Below are positions 19,980-32,840 of a DNA stretch of 64,000 bases, piece after piece. The position numbers and the translations under genes are program-made. The notes under the pieces were generated by a model. It saw nothing but the letters and a program-made list of their open reading frames with translations. It made no database searches and was not told the origin of the DNA. Every line of letters begins with the position of its first letter. Position 1 is the stretch's first letter. The DNA is from Rhynchopus sp. YZ270_cl-10. Taxonomy: Eukaryota > Euglenozoa > Diplonemea > Diplonemida > Diplonemidae. Where the stretch lies: positions 744,001 to 808,000 of the forward strand of contig OZ037900.1 of assembly GCA_964035575.1 (NCBI GenBank), read 5' to 3'.

Positions 19980-20314
19980 CATGGTTGTACAAAGTACTCG
20001 AAGAGTATCGAGTACTCGAAAACGAAAAAAAAAGGCCACTCGACACTCGAGTACTCGCCCGACCCATATTTTTTTTCTCTTCAATTTACTCGTTCTGGCA
20101 CTCGAGTACTCGAACGAGTGGAAAAAAGTCTCGAGTACTCGGCCGAGTACTGTTTTTTTTTTTCCACTTTTTTCCACTCGTTCGAGTACTCGAGTGCCAG
20201 AACGAGTAAATTGAAGAGAAAAAAAAAAAGGGTCGGGCGAGTACTCGAGTGTCGAGTGGCCTTTTTTTCTCGTTTTCGAGTACTCGATACTCTTCGAGTA
20301 CTTTGTACAACCAT
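19980..20314. mobile_element. 335-bp near-perfect fold-back element
   Basis: Arms of about 155 bp read CATGGTTGTACAAAGTACTC inward from both ends and meet around a T-rich centre (20150-20165). The arms are themselves made of the palindromic word GAGTACTC repeated about a dozen times. A 7-bp GTTGTGT lies at both flanks (19973-19979 and 20315-20321), a likely target duplication. It sits about 70 bases upstream of the predicted WD40 acceptor and overlaps the long upstream extension of that frame. Confidence 0.85.
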
Positions 20315-20432
20315 GTTGTGTTCAGGGGAGTTGTAGAAAAATTTTAGGCGTGGGTTTAAACAAACAAAATGATAGGAGTGGGGAAGAGGGGACGAATATT
20401 ATCATTTATTTACAAAAAAAAAAGGGGGGGGG

Positions 20433-20473
20433 GCGAAGTTGATAGTGCAAACGCCTCTGGGACGCAGGCACTG
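20433..20473 (+). repeat. Family A repeat, 5' half
   Basis: GAAGTTGATAGTGCAAACGCC and TCTGGGACGCAGGCACTG after A- and G-runs; ends at the GCACTG that closes the first stem. The remainder of 20316-20908 is A/T- and G-run DNA holding the tubulin 3' region; nothing else seen. Confidence 0.65.
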
Positions 20474-20908
20474 ACAAAAAATAAGGGGGGGGTATAGAAA
20501 ATCATCCGGTAGTTTTTCCCCGAGGAGAAAATGAATAAAAAGGGATGATTTTCCTTTTGGTTTTTTCGCTTCCAAAAAATAAAAAAAAATTTGCGGGGAG
20601 TCAGAACATTTTAGGATTTTACACATAAAAAAAGGTGCGAACACAACGAGAATTTTTAGATGTTCAAAAGGGGTAATTCATTTCGTTGAGTTCGTGTGGT
20701 TTTCTTCACTGCCTTTTTCCCCCTTTTCTTGGATTGTTCACCTCATTGACACCTCTCAACAAAATTATGGAAAGCGTTGGGTCTCGTTTAGTATTCTCTT
20801 TTTTTGGTCGTCCTTTTTTACGGGAATTCAGGGGGGAAGGGATTGGGGGTTTGTGATTTTTTTTTTCTGGGGGGAAAAAGGTTATCGTGTGACCTACGAT
20901 GCCTTCTT

Positions 20909-22354
<1,446 letters not shown>

Positions 22355-23079
22355 TCATCATGTTGTTTTGTTTTCGTTTCTCGTTTTCGCTTCTTCTTCT
22401 TCTTTTTCTTCTTTTTTGCCACCGCCATTTTTCTCTGGAACATGGCAACCTTATTTTCGTTTGCGTTTCGTTCTGAGCGTCACTGAGGCTTTACCTGCAC
22501 CCCAGGACGTCTGTTCCCTTTGGATATATCCTGCCAGACACATGAACAAAACCCTTTTTTTTGAATTGTTTGAGCGTATTTTTTCCCCTTCAGAAATCCT
22601 GGCACAGGGCATTCCATCCCAACAACGATTTTCCGGGGGGTTTTTTAACCCGATTTTCTGTCTTTGGGACAAACCTTCCCCAAAAAAAGGGAAGATTTTT
22701 TTTTTTTCTACTTTCGGCAAAATCAACGTTCACAGAGGTACAGCTGCTACGGATGCACTACTCGGGGTGGAGATTGAAAAAAGAGATTTGAACCTATAAA
22801 TGGATGAAGGGTTAAATACGACACACATGCACACACAGATGGGCAATGTTTTGTTATTAGGATCTACCCACACACTCTGCTTCTAAACAAATGCACATAC
22901 ACACATACAAATATAGGCAAAAATTCCGATTGCCAGGGATAACCCACACCTGTTCTCAAACCATACAAAACAGACTTGATTTTGGATACCCCCCGCACCG
23001 TCCGCGGAGAACCCTCTCCCTTTTTATTTCGTAACGAGTCACCCACACCATATCACTAAGCCGTAGCCTCCTCCTCAAT

Positions 23080-23385
23080 ATGGCTGGTAGAAGTGACAAG
23101 GTGGGCGGTGCTCCGTTCAGGTGCAACCCACTCTACATTCGTTATCAAACAACACAGAGAAGAAAATGTTCTGTTCTTGGGATCTCTTACTCACACCTGA
23201 CCTTTTTTCAGAAAAAAAAGAGGAAAAAAAAAGAAGAAAAAAACCACATTACGCAGCTGAAGGCACGTATTGCGCATCTTGAAGAAAGAGTAACGTCACG
23301 GCTTTGCACGGAATCATACAATCAACGCCCTGCTTGGTGGACTGACACTTCCCTCTGCAAGGAAGGATTGTGTCACCTCATCTGA
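23080..23385 (+). CDS. Doubtful 101-aa frame with a short coiled coil
   Basis: Starts MAGRSDKVGGAPFRC. A Lys/Glu run from A-rich DNA follows, then HITQLKARIAHLEERVTSRL, which has a heptad pattern, and a Trp-containing tail. Plus-strand position and the poly-Lys middle argue against it; the AG before the A-run (TTTTTTCAG, 23203-23211) could mark an intron. No family recognised. Confidence 0.2.
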   Translation: MAGRSDKVGGAPFRCNPLYIRYQTTQRRKCSVLGISYSHLTFFQKKKRKKKEEKNHITQLKARIAHLEERVTSRLCTESYNQRPAWWTDTSLCKEGLCHLI

Positions 23386-23591
23386 GGGCCTTTTGTAGAG
23401 TAGAATACCGCGTTGTGCAACGTCTCTCTCCGTTCAAGAAAAGCAAAAAAATGTGTTGGATTGGTAACAGAAAAAAAGAGGGGGAAGATTGTCCAATGAT
23501 GACAAACTGTCTGAAAAAACTTACCCCCAAAAAAAAAATAATGAGGGAACCTGAACATAAATAATGGTAGTTTGATGCACCTCTGAATATT

Positions 23592-23651
23592 TGTTTTGTT
23601 TTGATTACTGTAACCTACTGGGAAGACTAGGTTACAGTAAACAAAACAAAA
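23592..23651. repeat. 60-bp palindrome
   Basis: TTTGTTTTG...ACTGTAACCTA pairs with TAGGTTACAGT...CAAAACAAA around a 10-base loop. A small MITE or a folded transcript end. Confidence 0.5.
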
Positions 23652-23925
23652 AGTGGAAAAATGTAGGACATTATAAAAATAAAAAAGAAAAGAGTGCGCG
23701 TATGAGTCCAAAACTCAGTGTCCAACCAAAACAGTGTGCTATTATTTTACTTTTTGTGAGCAATGGTGGAGTTTGGAAAAAAAAAAAAAAAAAAATGAGA
23801 GGAAAGAGAACCGGTGGGGAGGGAGAAAAATAAATGGGAGAGGGGACCCCGGTCTGAAGTGATTGCGAGAGGGAAATACGAGCAGGTATTCGCCAAAATG
23901 AGAATAGCAAAAAAAAAAAGGGGGC

Positions 23926-23976
23926 AAAGTTGATTGGATGAACCTAAGCGCCTCTCTCTCGCTTGCTCAGTCCCCT
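23926..23976 (+). repeat. Family B hairpin with extended loop
   Basis: AAGTTGATTGGATGAACC lead; stem CTAAGCG/CGCTTG around CCTCTCTCT, then AGTCCCCTT. The lead AAGTTGAT matches family A leads, linking the two families. Confidence 0.55.
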
Positions 23977-24169
23977 TGATCACATTCGCTTTATCGCACA
24001 GCATCAACTATAGGTCCTATGTGCCAATGAACCGTAGGTCCCATGAGGGGAGATGGCAGATGCGGGAAATAATAGGTCTTGGTCTTCAAAGCGTTAATGG
24101 TGTGCCCTATATAGGGGTGGTGGTACACCTTTTTTTTTTTTGGAAAAATCACACCAGTTTCTGATTTTT

Positions 24170-24265
24170 AAGGGAAGCTTTTTTTTTCTTGTTCCGGGTC
24201 CCAGCCTCCCCAAAAAAATCTGTACGCAGGACCCGGAACAATAAAAAAAATTTTGTGCTTCCCTT
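24170..24265. repeat. 96-bp inverted repeat
   Basis: AAGGGAAGC and TTGTTCCGGGTCC on the left pair with GGACCCGGAACAA and GCTTCCCTT on the right; the spacer stretches are T-run and A-run. Confidence 0.55.
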
Positions 24266-24792
24266 AGCAGAAAAACGCTGTATTATGGTATACTGTGGGG
24301 ACAGGTGTACGGATATCACATTTTTTGGGACAGCATTTACTACAATCCTCAAACATGCAAATCCCACACCACAGCGTAACAAAATGAAGATATTATTTTC
24401 GATCGAAAGATGGAGTTTTTTTGTACCAGCAGTCGTCTCCTCTTTTAAACAAAGGGTTAACGGCGTTCAAAACCCTCTGAGGGTGCTAGAGATGATGAAC
24501 AAACAGGAAGCCACATGGCCCCGGCATTTATATATCCTAGCCAGAGCTTTTTTTTTAAAACTGTGCATTTAGTAGGGGCAGGGGACGTTTACCTCCCTGA
24601 GGACAAAAACAGAATATGTCCCGCATGGCCCCCTCCAATGGAAAGGAAACTATACGCCATTTCATCCACCCCCCCGAGTATAGTTAACCCCTCCTTTGGT
24701 CTGGCCCCCCAGGCCTCAGCCTAACTCCCGGGCCTCAGCCAAAACCATCGACCCATTTGAAAAAAAAAAAAAAGTGAGAAAAAAGTGATTTT

Positions 24793-24905
24793 TACTAGTG
24801 CTTCCCGAGCTTTCTCCGCTGACAAGCTAGTCACAAGAAGAAGAACATCAAAACTCGGTCGAGCCCGGCTCAAGTTGGGGGCCTCCGGCGGAATGTGAGA
24901 GTTCC
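24793..24905 (+). repeat. Repeat shared with 42006-42080
   Basis: Both places have TTTTACTAGTGCTT, then GGTCGAGCCCGGC, then GGGGGCCTCCGGCGGA, with unrelated filler between. Source element not identified. Confidence 0.45.
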
Positions 24906-25240
24906 TCGGTGATCCAACGGCGAAGTTCGGCACTTCATTGATATTTGCACCAGGCACACATGGTGCACGAATTATCAGTAACCTCAGTTTTTTTACAAAA
25001 GAAATGGCGACATGTCACCCAAAGGTTCCAGGCGAAGCCACGGTGCGCAACATTTCAAAAAAATGCGCTTAAATTGCACATTTTTACTGTCAAATTATGT
25101 CATGGGAAGGGTGTGATGCAAGCTTGCGCCGCAGGCGCACGGTACGCTACTTTTTACCTTTCGCCATGATGCATGCTTCCTTTTCCTTCGACGTTTGACC
25201 AATTGAGTCCGGCTCGATGGTATCTCAAAAAATTCCCCAT

Positions 25241-25460
25241 CACCCCCTACCGGGTTGATGGTATCCCAAAAAAAAACCCCCTGGGTCAACCCGGTACCCA
25301 TCGACCCGGGTACCCGGGTCGATGGGTTGATGGGTCGATGGAAAAAAAAAAAAAAAAAAGGCCAAAAACATGGGTTGATGGGTCGATGGTTAGGCTGGGG
25401 CCTGTGGCCCCCCCCCCAGAGTCCTAGCTTGCCTGGGTCAGTGGGTCAAGCTGACCCAAG
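25241..25460. repeat. GGGTCGATGG tandem repeats and 30-bp perfect palindrome
   Basis: Repeated GGGTTGATGG and GGGTCGATGG words flank a perfect palindrome at 25297-25326 centred on GGTACC (CCCATCGACCCGGG and its complement). A second patch of GGGTCAGTGGGTCAAG words follows at 25432-25480. Confidence 0.55.
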
Positions 25461-25552
25461 TGCCTGGGTCGCGACCCACGAAAAAAAAAAAAAAAAGGGA
25501 ATTAATTAATTTGGAATTGGGAAATTCTGATTTTTTCCCCTCTTTGGGGGGG

Positions 25553-26045
25553 CCCACCACCTTTTCTGGGGTAAGAAAAAAAATATTGACAAAAAAATCC
25601 GGCACCGTCCAGGGCTGGACCCAATTTTTTTTGCCTGCGGCGCCATTTTTTCCTTTTTTGCTCCGCAAAAAAGGGTTCGTAGAGTGACTCTGTGGTGTAA
25701 AAAGCTACATTTTTACACCGTACCCTAATTTTTTTCGCCTGCGGCGCCATTTTATATATTTTGTGTTGGGTGATCTATGAACGGGGAGTGATTTTTATGG
25801 TAAAAGTAGCGTTCCACTTAACGTTGTGAGCAACTCACTAGTCGTAGTGGCCAAAATTTGTATCAGTCAAGAACTTGTCCATTTTTCTGAAATGACCCCA
25901 CCACAGTGAGGGTAGAGCTCGGAAAACCCAAAAAAGCCAAGACAAGCCCCCCAAGGCCCAAAACCTCTGCTGACCCAAAAAAAAAATTCTGACCCAGATT
26001 TGGCATTTTTTTCCAAAACCAAGCTAGGACCCTGCCCCCCCCCCA
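25553..26045 (-). mobile_element. GCCGCAGGC element, copy in minus orientation
   Basis: Reverse-complement match to 34130-34980. Shared marks are two TGGCGCCGCAGGC words about 95 bp apart, the phrase GGGTACGGTGTAAAAATG, and the distal CTCTACCCTCACTG with GGGGTCATTTC. No coding frame is shared. Probably a non-autonomous DNA element of unknown class. Confidence 0.55.
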
Positions 26046-26220
26046 AAAAAAAAAAAAAAAAAAAATAACGAATAGCAATGTGTGGCCTCACACATCTGCA
26101 CAAAAAAACTGTGTGCTCGCTTAATAAAAAGCAAAAAAAAAAGGGTGAATGGTGCTCCGGGAGGGGTCGATATTGACAGGCCGCTGACAGGTCGTTGACC
26201 GACTTCCGAAAGCACCAATG

Positions 26221-26335
26221 AAGTTGAATAGTGCAAAGCCTCTCACAGCACCCTGGCCGCATGGGGTCGCTGGTTCTCCGAACGGGTTATCGAAACCCTT
26301 CCAAAGAGACAGCACTTTATTGTGCATGCATACGG
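26221..26335 (+). repeat. Family A repeat, full length
   Basis: AAGTTGAATAGTGCAAAGCC start, T-arm-like ACGGGTTATCGAAACCC, and AGCACTTTATTGTGCATGCA end. One of the longest copies, with about 20 bases beyond the usual CACTTTATTG end. Confidence 0.65.
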
Positions 26336-27017
26336 ATACCACGAGGCAGGTTGTATACAGGTACATAATCATTACCTCTTCCAGAACGGGAAGCGAGGGG
26401 TTTCTTATCACGCAAAAGAAGTTAAAAAAAACCCCCACTTTTGTGTCCTGACGATCAACGCAATGGGGCTTCTTGAAGAGGGGGGAATTTAAAACCAGAG
26501 GGGATCCAAAATATAAAATCAGAGAGAGAAAGAAACATAGTGGAGAGTAAACGTAAGAGCGAATATAAAGAAAACAGAAAAAGAAAATTGAAAACAAGAC
26601 ACAGAGGGGAAAAAAGGGGGGGGAGTGGGGGTACGATACGATAGCTACGCTCCTCTGTGCATGTAGCCAGCATCAATAAACAACATACATAGCTCGAGAA
26701 TGCGCATTATGCGCATTATGCGCAAATTGTCACTCCCGCATTTTGTTTATTGTTAAAATACACACAAACATATTGGGATGGACAAAGCGGTGATGGGGTG
26801 GGGTGGGGTGGGTGGGCAGCAAATAAACAATCGGAAGAGTCAGGCTCTCTCTATTCCGTTGCTTGTTGTGTGGGGGATTTTTTGAAACATAAAGAAAAAT
26901 TTGTTTCATATACTAACTATTCTACTGAATAGATGGTATAATAGGGTGCACTAAATGTACCCAAACTTTTTTTTTTTACAATTTGAAACATAAAGAAAAA
27001 GAAAGAATACCTGAAAG

Positions 27018-27045
27018 GATGAAAGTGCCTCTCGTGCACATCATC
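27018..27045 (+). repeat. Family B' hairpin (GTGC stem)
   Basis: GGATGAAAGTGCCTCTCGTG then CACATCATC: outer GATGA/TCATC pairing and inner GTGC/GCAC around CTCTC. Confidence 0.65.
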
Positions 27046-27154
27046 AGCATTGTGCAAGAAATTTGATGAAGATCTCACTAATAGTAGTAGCCATTTTTTC
27101 AATTATCCCGCTCAATGCACAGAGTATTTGCTGTTATTTTAAAATAAAAAGAAA

Positions 27155-27196
27155 AGTTCATAAAGATGACCCTAAGCTTCTCGTTGCTTAGTCACC
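27155..27196 (+). repeat. Family B hairpin
   Basis: AAGTTCATAAAGATGACC lead; CTAAGC and GCTTAG pair around TTCTCGTT; TCACC closes the outer stem. Confidence 0.7.
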
Positions 27197-27852
27197 ATAA
27201 AATGAGGGGAGGGGAAAACAGAGACTATCAGAAATCTCGGCAGATTACACACGAAACTGAGAAATAGTCAAGAGCCACAGAGTAAGAAAAGGGGGGTGGA
27301 TGCCATACAGAGGTATGCAGAAAAGAAAAGAGAAAAGAACAGAAAATCAGACCTTTGTCTTTTTTTTAATTAAATTCCTTACGGGATTTTCGCGATTTTC
27401 GCGGGAAATTTTGTGCTTTTTTTTACCACCTGGGAGCCTCCATCGCTCCGCAAAGTTGTTTTGCTATTTTTTTTTCCTCCTCGCTGGTGTACGGTGGTAT
27501 TGGTGTGTGGTGAAAAAAAGGGGAGTTTGTAGATGCTTTTGTTTATGTTTTGTACTCTTTGTTTTCGCTTTTTTTGTGTTTGTCACTGTCAATGTGTTAA
27601 AAAAGGGGAAATAAACAAAGCGGGCACACGCACCGCCAGTCGTTTCCAATGTCCCATTGCCAAAAGAACTTGGCATTTTTTTTTTTAAAGTGTGGATGCA
27701 TGTAGGTTCGTGCACTTCTTTGCCATCAAAATAGACCGCCTCGATTCGTTGTACACTTGGAGAGGAAAAAAAGGTTGGAAGGCTTGCCTATGCTTATCAT
27801 GAAAGGACTACACATGGTGAACAAGACAACACACTTTTTTGGGTTTTTTTTT

Positions 27853-27914
27853 GAAAAATTGTTGGAGTAGTGTAGTTGCCTCGGTTGTGTTGCCACAGTT
27901 GTGCAATCTCCACT
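27853..27914 (-). repeat. Family E repeat with poly(A)
   Basis: Plus strand T-run, then AAATTGTTGGAGTAGTGTAG and GCAATCTCCACT. Minus strand therefore reads AGTGGAGATTGC to an A-tail. Confidence 0.7.
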
Positions 27915-28992
27915 GTTTTTTTTTTGGACATATTCCCAGAGGAATGGGTTCTTATAGGTAAGTAGAAGGGAAAAAAAGGGAGGTTTTTTTTTTTCGTTGA
28001 TTTGCTGGGGAATGGAGACGCTCTTACGCTGTAAATCTGCGATACAGACAGATCCAACAGCGAGTTGAAGGGGGCCCACGAGCGACGGGAGAGAGGCGGG
28101 CCTTTTTGCAAGAATTACCGTTACAAAATTTGAGGGCTGGAGGTGGGGGTTTCTGGGATTTTGAAAAGAGAAAAACAAAGGAGGGAAAAGAGAGAGAAAC
28201 GAGAGAAAAAAAACACGCCCCGGTGGCGATGAAATGACAGCTCGGTGCTTGAGGCTGATGCACCCCAACCACCAGCAAAAAGAGGGGGCGTGGGAAATCA
28301 CCACACCCTATCCTCTTCCTTGCCACCGTTGTATAAAACAATGTCAGACCGGATCTTTTTTTTTTTCAAACCCCCCCGGATTCGTCCTTCAGCTTTGGTA
28401 AGGTGGTCTGCAAATAAAAAGAGAGAATGGAATAAGAAAAATAAGAGGGGGAGAAACAAAAAGAGAGAAATAAAAAAGAAAACGTGATTGATTACCGCTC
28501 AGTAGCAGAAATGCTGTCTTGGGTTAACCCTTTAAGGACCAGAGGGGACATATATGTCCACGCAACCACCTAAATTGGCTTCCACTAGGACTTTTTGAAG
28601 ATTTTTTTTTTTAATGAGAAGATTTTGTGCGAAATCTTTCAAAAGACGCAAGATTCGATTTTTTTTGACGCTCTCATCCCCTCTCATCCACACCCGGCAT
28701 TATCACATAATAGGGTATTTTGGGTCATTTTTGGGGAATAATGTACCATTCTGACGCGCTTGAGTCATCAGAGGATTCAAACTTTGGTGTGCAGGGAACC
28801 ATTTTGTACGGTCTTCAGAACGAAACTAAAATAATGGAAAATACCCGCGACTGGGCAAAGTAACACGCGTAGTTGCAGTTCCTGACCCTGAACTGGATGT
28901 GCCTCTTCTCCGTGTATTTATTGCATTTTGTCTTTTGAGGAACATTGTACAGAATGGTTATTTCCCTCCCTCCCGCCAAAGCCCGAGGGACC

Positions 28993-29050
28993 CTTGAGGG
29001 AGGTCAGGGCTCCCCGAGGGCCGAAGGCCCGAGGGAAGCCCTGACCTCCC
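28993..29050. other. GC-rich hairpin inside the piggyBac-type element
   Basis: GGGAGGTCAGGGCT pairs with AGCCCTGACCTCCC around CCCGAGGGCCGAAGGCCCGA, itself able to pair. Confidence 0.6.
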
Positions 29051-29341
29051 GAAAGGAGTCCCGAGGGCCAAGGGAGGGTGGGATGTAACTTTGTGCCCCG
29101 ATCCGTGGCTTTTTGTGCCCGACTGTCGTTTTTCACTTTTTGCCTGTAAAAACCCTGTATAAGGGGTGCAGCATGGGGGCACATGTGCACCACCTGGTGC
29201 CCCACACATGGCTCTTGCACGCCAAATTGCCCTCAAATTGCCCGGAATGCCACGCATGGGGCAATCTAGACCGTTTTTGGACCGATTTTCGCGACCAAAA
29301 AAATTTTTTTCGGAGGGTCCCTTCGAAATTTCGGCGGGAGG

Positions 29342-29611
29342 GTACGGAAAGCCACAGGGAGGGGTACAAAATCTATATCAACACGGTCAAGGTACAGAGA
29401 CACTGGCAGGAGGGTGTTGGTCGACAACTTCTTCTTGCTTGGGAAACAGGCGTCTGAAAACAGATTACATGTGCGTGGGATGCGGCGTTCACCTTTGTTC
29501 AGCACCATGCCAAGTTGGCCAAAAGTCCCAAAAGCCCCAACTTTTGTACTGTCCAACCTCTGTACAATTACGGTATATGTAGTTGGTTGGTACCTTCTCT
29601 CCATGCAGTGA
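29342..29611 (+). pseudogene. piggyBac transposase C-terminal fragment
   Basis: In frame to the TGA at 29609-29611: RYRDTGRRVLVDNFF, then RLHVRGMRRSP, and at the end VYVVGWYLLSM. These match the piggyBac DDE region, where an Asp-Asn-Tyr/Phe-Phe block is followed by GTxRxNR and a strand ending in LLST. No start and no N-terminal domain are present, and the preceding DNA gives only short frames. Host-independent, so a transposon relic. Confidence 0.5.
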
Positions 29612-30246
29612 GACATTATCTACTAGGACTTTTTGATCGATTTTTTTTTCTTTTGAAAGATTTTGAACCGATCTTTCAAATAAAGCCATTTTCGAAAACC
29701 GAAAAAACAGGTGCGCAGCCGGAATAATTTTTTTCTTCAAAATTTTCAGAAAAAAATATCAGCTCTCCTCAATTTTCCATTTTCCATTTTTCTCATTTTA
29801 TTTCGATTTCTGCTCCATTTGAAAGATCTGCTCAAAATCTTTCAATTGCGGCCAGGTACGATCAAAAATATGCATCGGATCACATTTTACCTACGGGAGA
29901 GAAGATCCTAGCAAATCGAAAAAATCGGTCGTGGTCCATAAAGGGTTAAATAGAAAGAAATGAATATGTCATCCAGGGCATACATCACGTACACGGCTGT
30001 TCGGGGACGATGCCGTCACCACCATTTGCTTTCTGAATTGCCCGAAAAACACCTGCTTGTTTTCGAGGCACGCATACAAAAAAAAAAAGTTGTCTTCACA
30101 TATTTTCCCAAGGTTTCCATGGCATTTCTCAACGAAAAAGACGTTGTTTTGTCGTTTTCTTGAGGAATGCAAGTAGGCAGGAGGGGAGAGGGCTACGCGA
30201 GACGAAAAAATAAAGAGAAGTTTAAAAAAAAAAAAAGTGAAAATGC

Positions 30247-30317
30247 AGCAGTCAGCCCGACGCAGGCATTTGGTACTCCCCCGCTCCGGGGTTGTCGAAA
30301 CCCCGAGAGAGCACTTT
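30247..30317 (+). repeat. Family A repeat, 5' truncated
   Basis: Begins at CCGACGCAGGCA, then a perfect T-arm-like GGGGTTGTCGAAACCCC and GAGAGAGCACTTTT. Confidence 0.6.
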
Positions 30318-30360
30318 TAAATAAATGGGATATTTTTTTAATCATAAAAAAAGGGGGCAA

Positions 30361-30401
30361 AGTTCATGAGATGAACCTAAGCCTTTCGTGCTTAGTCACC
30401 T
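30361..30401 (+). repeat. Family B hairpin
   Basis: AGTTCATGAGATGAACC, then CTAAGC/GCTTAG around CTTTCGT, closing with TCACC. Confidence 0.7.
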
Positions 30402-30785
30402 CCTATAAGACGGATCTGGGCTTCATGTATGTTTATCAAATAATAAAAAAGAGGGCAATGCGAAAGAGATGATAAGAAATGATGTGCAGATGAACTTAAC
30501 ACGTTGTGATAGCAACAACAAAAAAAAAGCACTGAATGAACGGCTGTGACGAGACACACATCTTTCGAGTGTTACAGGGTTTTGAGGAGTGGGTGAAATG
30601 GCGGTTGTATTGTGGATCCCGGTGTGCTGGTTAAGACACTACTGCTGGGAACAAAAAATACAGTGGACATTAGGAGGATGGGGTAAAGAAGCAGCAAATG
30701 ACGATACAGCAAAAGCGCTTTGAGTGTTACACAGGAGCTTACACAGAGGAGCTTGTGAGAGGCCGCACAGAGGCCGTGCAAAACA

Positions 30786-30829
30786 AAGTGAAGTTGACAG
30801 TGCAAACGCCTCTGGGACGCAGGCACTGA
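30786..30829 (+). repeat. Family A repeat, 5' half
   Basis: GTGAAGTTGACAGTGCAAAC and GGGACGCAGGCACTG; nearly identical to 20433-20473, so a recent copy. Confidence 0.65.
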
Positions 30830-30928
30830 AACAAAAACAAAACAAAACCAAAAAATCTGAGGCAGGCGCACTACATGTGTGTGGAGGGACCTGCTGGAGC
30901 CCCCTAGCCAGTGAAGCCATGAGGCCCC

Positions 30929-31060
30929 CCTAGGCATACTGTGCAGACGAACGAAAAGTTCAGCGATGTTCGTCGACGAACGGAAAGTGTCACTTTTTAA
31001 GTGCCCTCCCACACGACGAACATCGACGAACCAATGGCTCATCTGCACAGTGTGCCTAGG
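30929..31060. mobile_element. 132-bp MITE with CCTAGGCA ends
   Basis: CCTAGGCATACTGTGCAGA at the left pairs with TCTGCACAGTGTGCCTAGG at the right (one mismatch); inner ACGAAC words also face each other. Confidence 0.65.
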
Positions 31061-31423
31061 AAACTGGGGTACGGATTGAAAGAGACCTCGCCGGTAGCCG
31101 GGGGAACCCCTCCCTGGGCTAGGACAATAGATGAAACTTCACTTAAGTCTACACCACGTGGCAGCCGCTTTGGCATGCGTCTGTAAGGACATGCCTTGAC
31201 TGATACTTTCTGTATCAGCACACGATCGCCTTTTACAGCACGTAGCTACCTGAGTACAAAAAAAAAAAGTACCCCTAAAAAGACACCCTTCAAAATGTGA
31301 CTTGAAATGCAAAGCCCTCTCATGACAAAGTACCAGGCTTACGATGGGTGGGTTATCAGATGACAAAATGTGTAGCACTCCATAACACTGAGTGGGGGGG
31401 GTGAATAAACATGTATTTCTATG

Positions 31424-31521
31424 GGTTGAAAGTGCAAACGCCTCACTGGGGGGTGGGGCGGTACCAGACCGGACGCAGACACGCTTTCTCTGTGTGGGTT
31501 ATCGAACCCCCGGAGGAAGAG
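31424..31521 (+). repeat. Family A repeat, full length
   Basis: GGTTGAAAGTGCAAACGCCTC to GGGTTATCGAACCCCC and GAGGAAGAG. A (GA)n tract follows at 31547-31568. Confidence 0.6.
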
Positions 31522-32777
31522 AAATAAAAAATAGTGAGGGAGGTAAAGAGAGAGAGAGAGAGAGAGAGGGGGGTTTTTGATAAATAAATATTTTTTTTTG
31601 AATAGATAAAAGCAATAAATTACTTTTTATTTAAAACAAAAGGCACTCCGTATCCAAAACAGGGGGGCAGTCTGGGGACAAAAACAGATTTCTGTATTGG
31701 GGAGGGTGGGAGTGTTTTTCGCTAAAAGGTAGGATTAAAAGTAAAAGAAAATGATGTAAAACATCGGGTAGTCGGGTCCACTTGGAAAATACATAACTAC
31801 ATATAAGTAGTATATAAAGCACGTAGCCCTAAAAAGTACAAGGACCAAGAACCGACATGAACAGGGACCAAAGAGTCGTGGTGAATTCAAATAATGATCA
31901 GTTACCGAGAAACAACCACTGGTCGACAAACACTAGAAAAGGAAAATCAGCTGAAAAGAAAACGAAAACGTGATATTCTAACTTGTATCTGGCGTAATAA
32001 AAAACGGCGTCCACGTATCATTGGTTGAGCGACGCTTGCCCAGATGACCCGTACCAGGAGAATAAAATTACAAAGAAAAGGAAAATAACAAAATAAACAA
32101 AAAGCACAACAAGAGTATCCCAAAGTAGTATACAGACAGCACAACTCCCTACACGAGAGAGAGGGGGGGGAAGAAAGAAAACAAAGGGGGTTTCATTTCG
32201 CTCCGTTTAGTATTTTCGCTCAGAAGCTTTGTGGTGTGTGAATAAAAAAAAAAGCTATATGTTCTTTCACACCCTTTCCCAGGGTACGATTTTGGGCTAA
32301 TCGCATTCCTTTTTATTGTGTCGACAATCACCTGCTAATGCAAGATCTGTACTTGGTGTCACCCGAAGGCTATTGTACTTTAAAAGAGATAGACTTTTTT
32401 TTTCTTCCACGCACTGTTATTAAACTGAACTTGATTAGCCAACGGTAAATTTGTCCTCACGCTTTTTTCCTTTTGAATCATTTTCCCCTCACCCAATTAT
32501 CATGTACGCCACCCAGGTAAGAGCCTATGGCTTCCTAAAATGGCTGCGGTCAAACGAAAAAAAAAGACCCAGTAGTAGATTAGTGAGGACAAATCAAGTG
32601 GCAAAATGTTTAGTTTTGTAAATTGCTGAGTTCGCAACCTTTTTGCACAGAGCTGAAGGTGTGTCTACTTATCAGGTCTCAAAGCCAATGAAGAGTGAGA
32701 ATAAGGAATCCTGCAAAATTAAAATATGGGAAAATGCTGTTTTTTTCTTCTTTTTTTTCAAACAAAAAAAATGGTGA

Positions 32778-32840
32778 TTATTAATGCAGGCACCTCCGAC
32801 TGACCCACGTGCGATGCCAGCCATCCGGATGAAAGCACAA
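32778..32840 (+). repeat. Family C repeat
   Basis: TTAATGCAGGCACCTCCGAC, GCGATGCCAGCCATCC and GGATGAAAGCACAA; best-preserved copy of the three. Confidence 0.65.

Larger units (their letters stand above)
28528..29945. mobile_element. piggyBac-type element with TTAA duplications
   Basis: Ends are CCCTTTAAGGACCA and TGGTCCATAAAGGG, inverted with one mismatch in 14, and both are flanked by TTAA (28524-28527, 29946-29949), the piggyBac signature. Length 1418 bp. Sub-terminal CTAGGACTTTTTGA words recur at both sides, and a GC-rich hairpin lies at 28993-29050. A piece of transposase remains inside; the full-length gene does not, so the element is a decayed or internally deleted copy. Confidence 0.7.

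Noticed and set aside
29166-29582. 138-codon plus frame inside the piggyBac-type element as a separate gene
   Set aside because: Different phase from the DNFF frame and without domain sense; best explained as a shadow.
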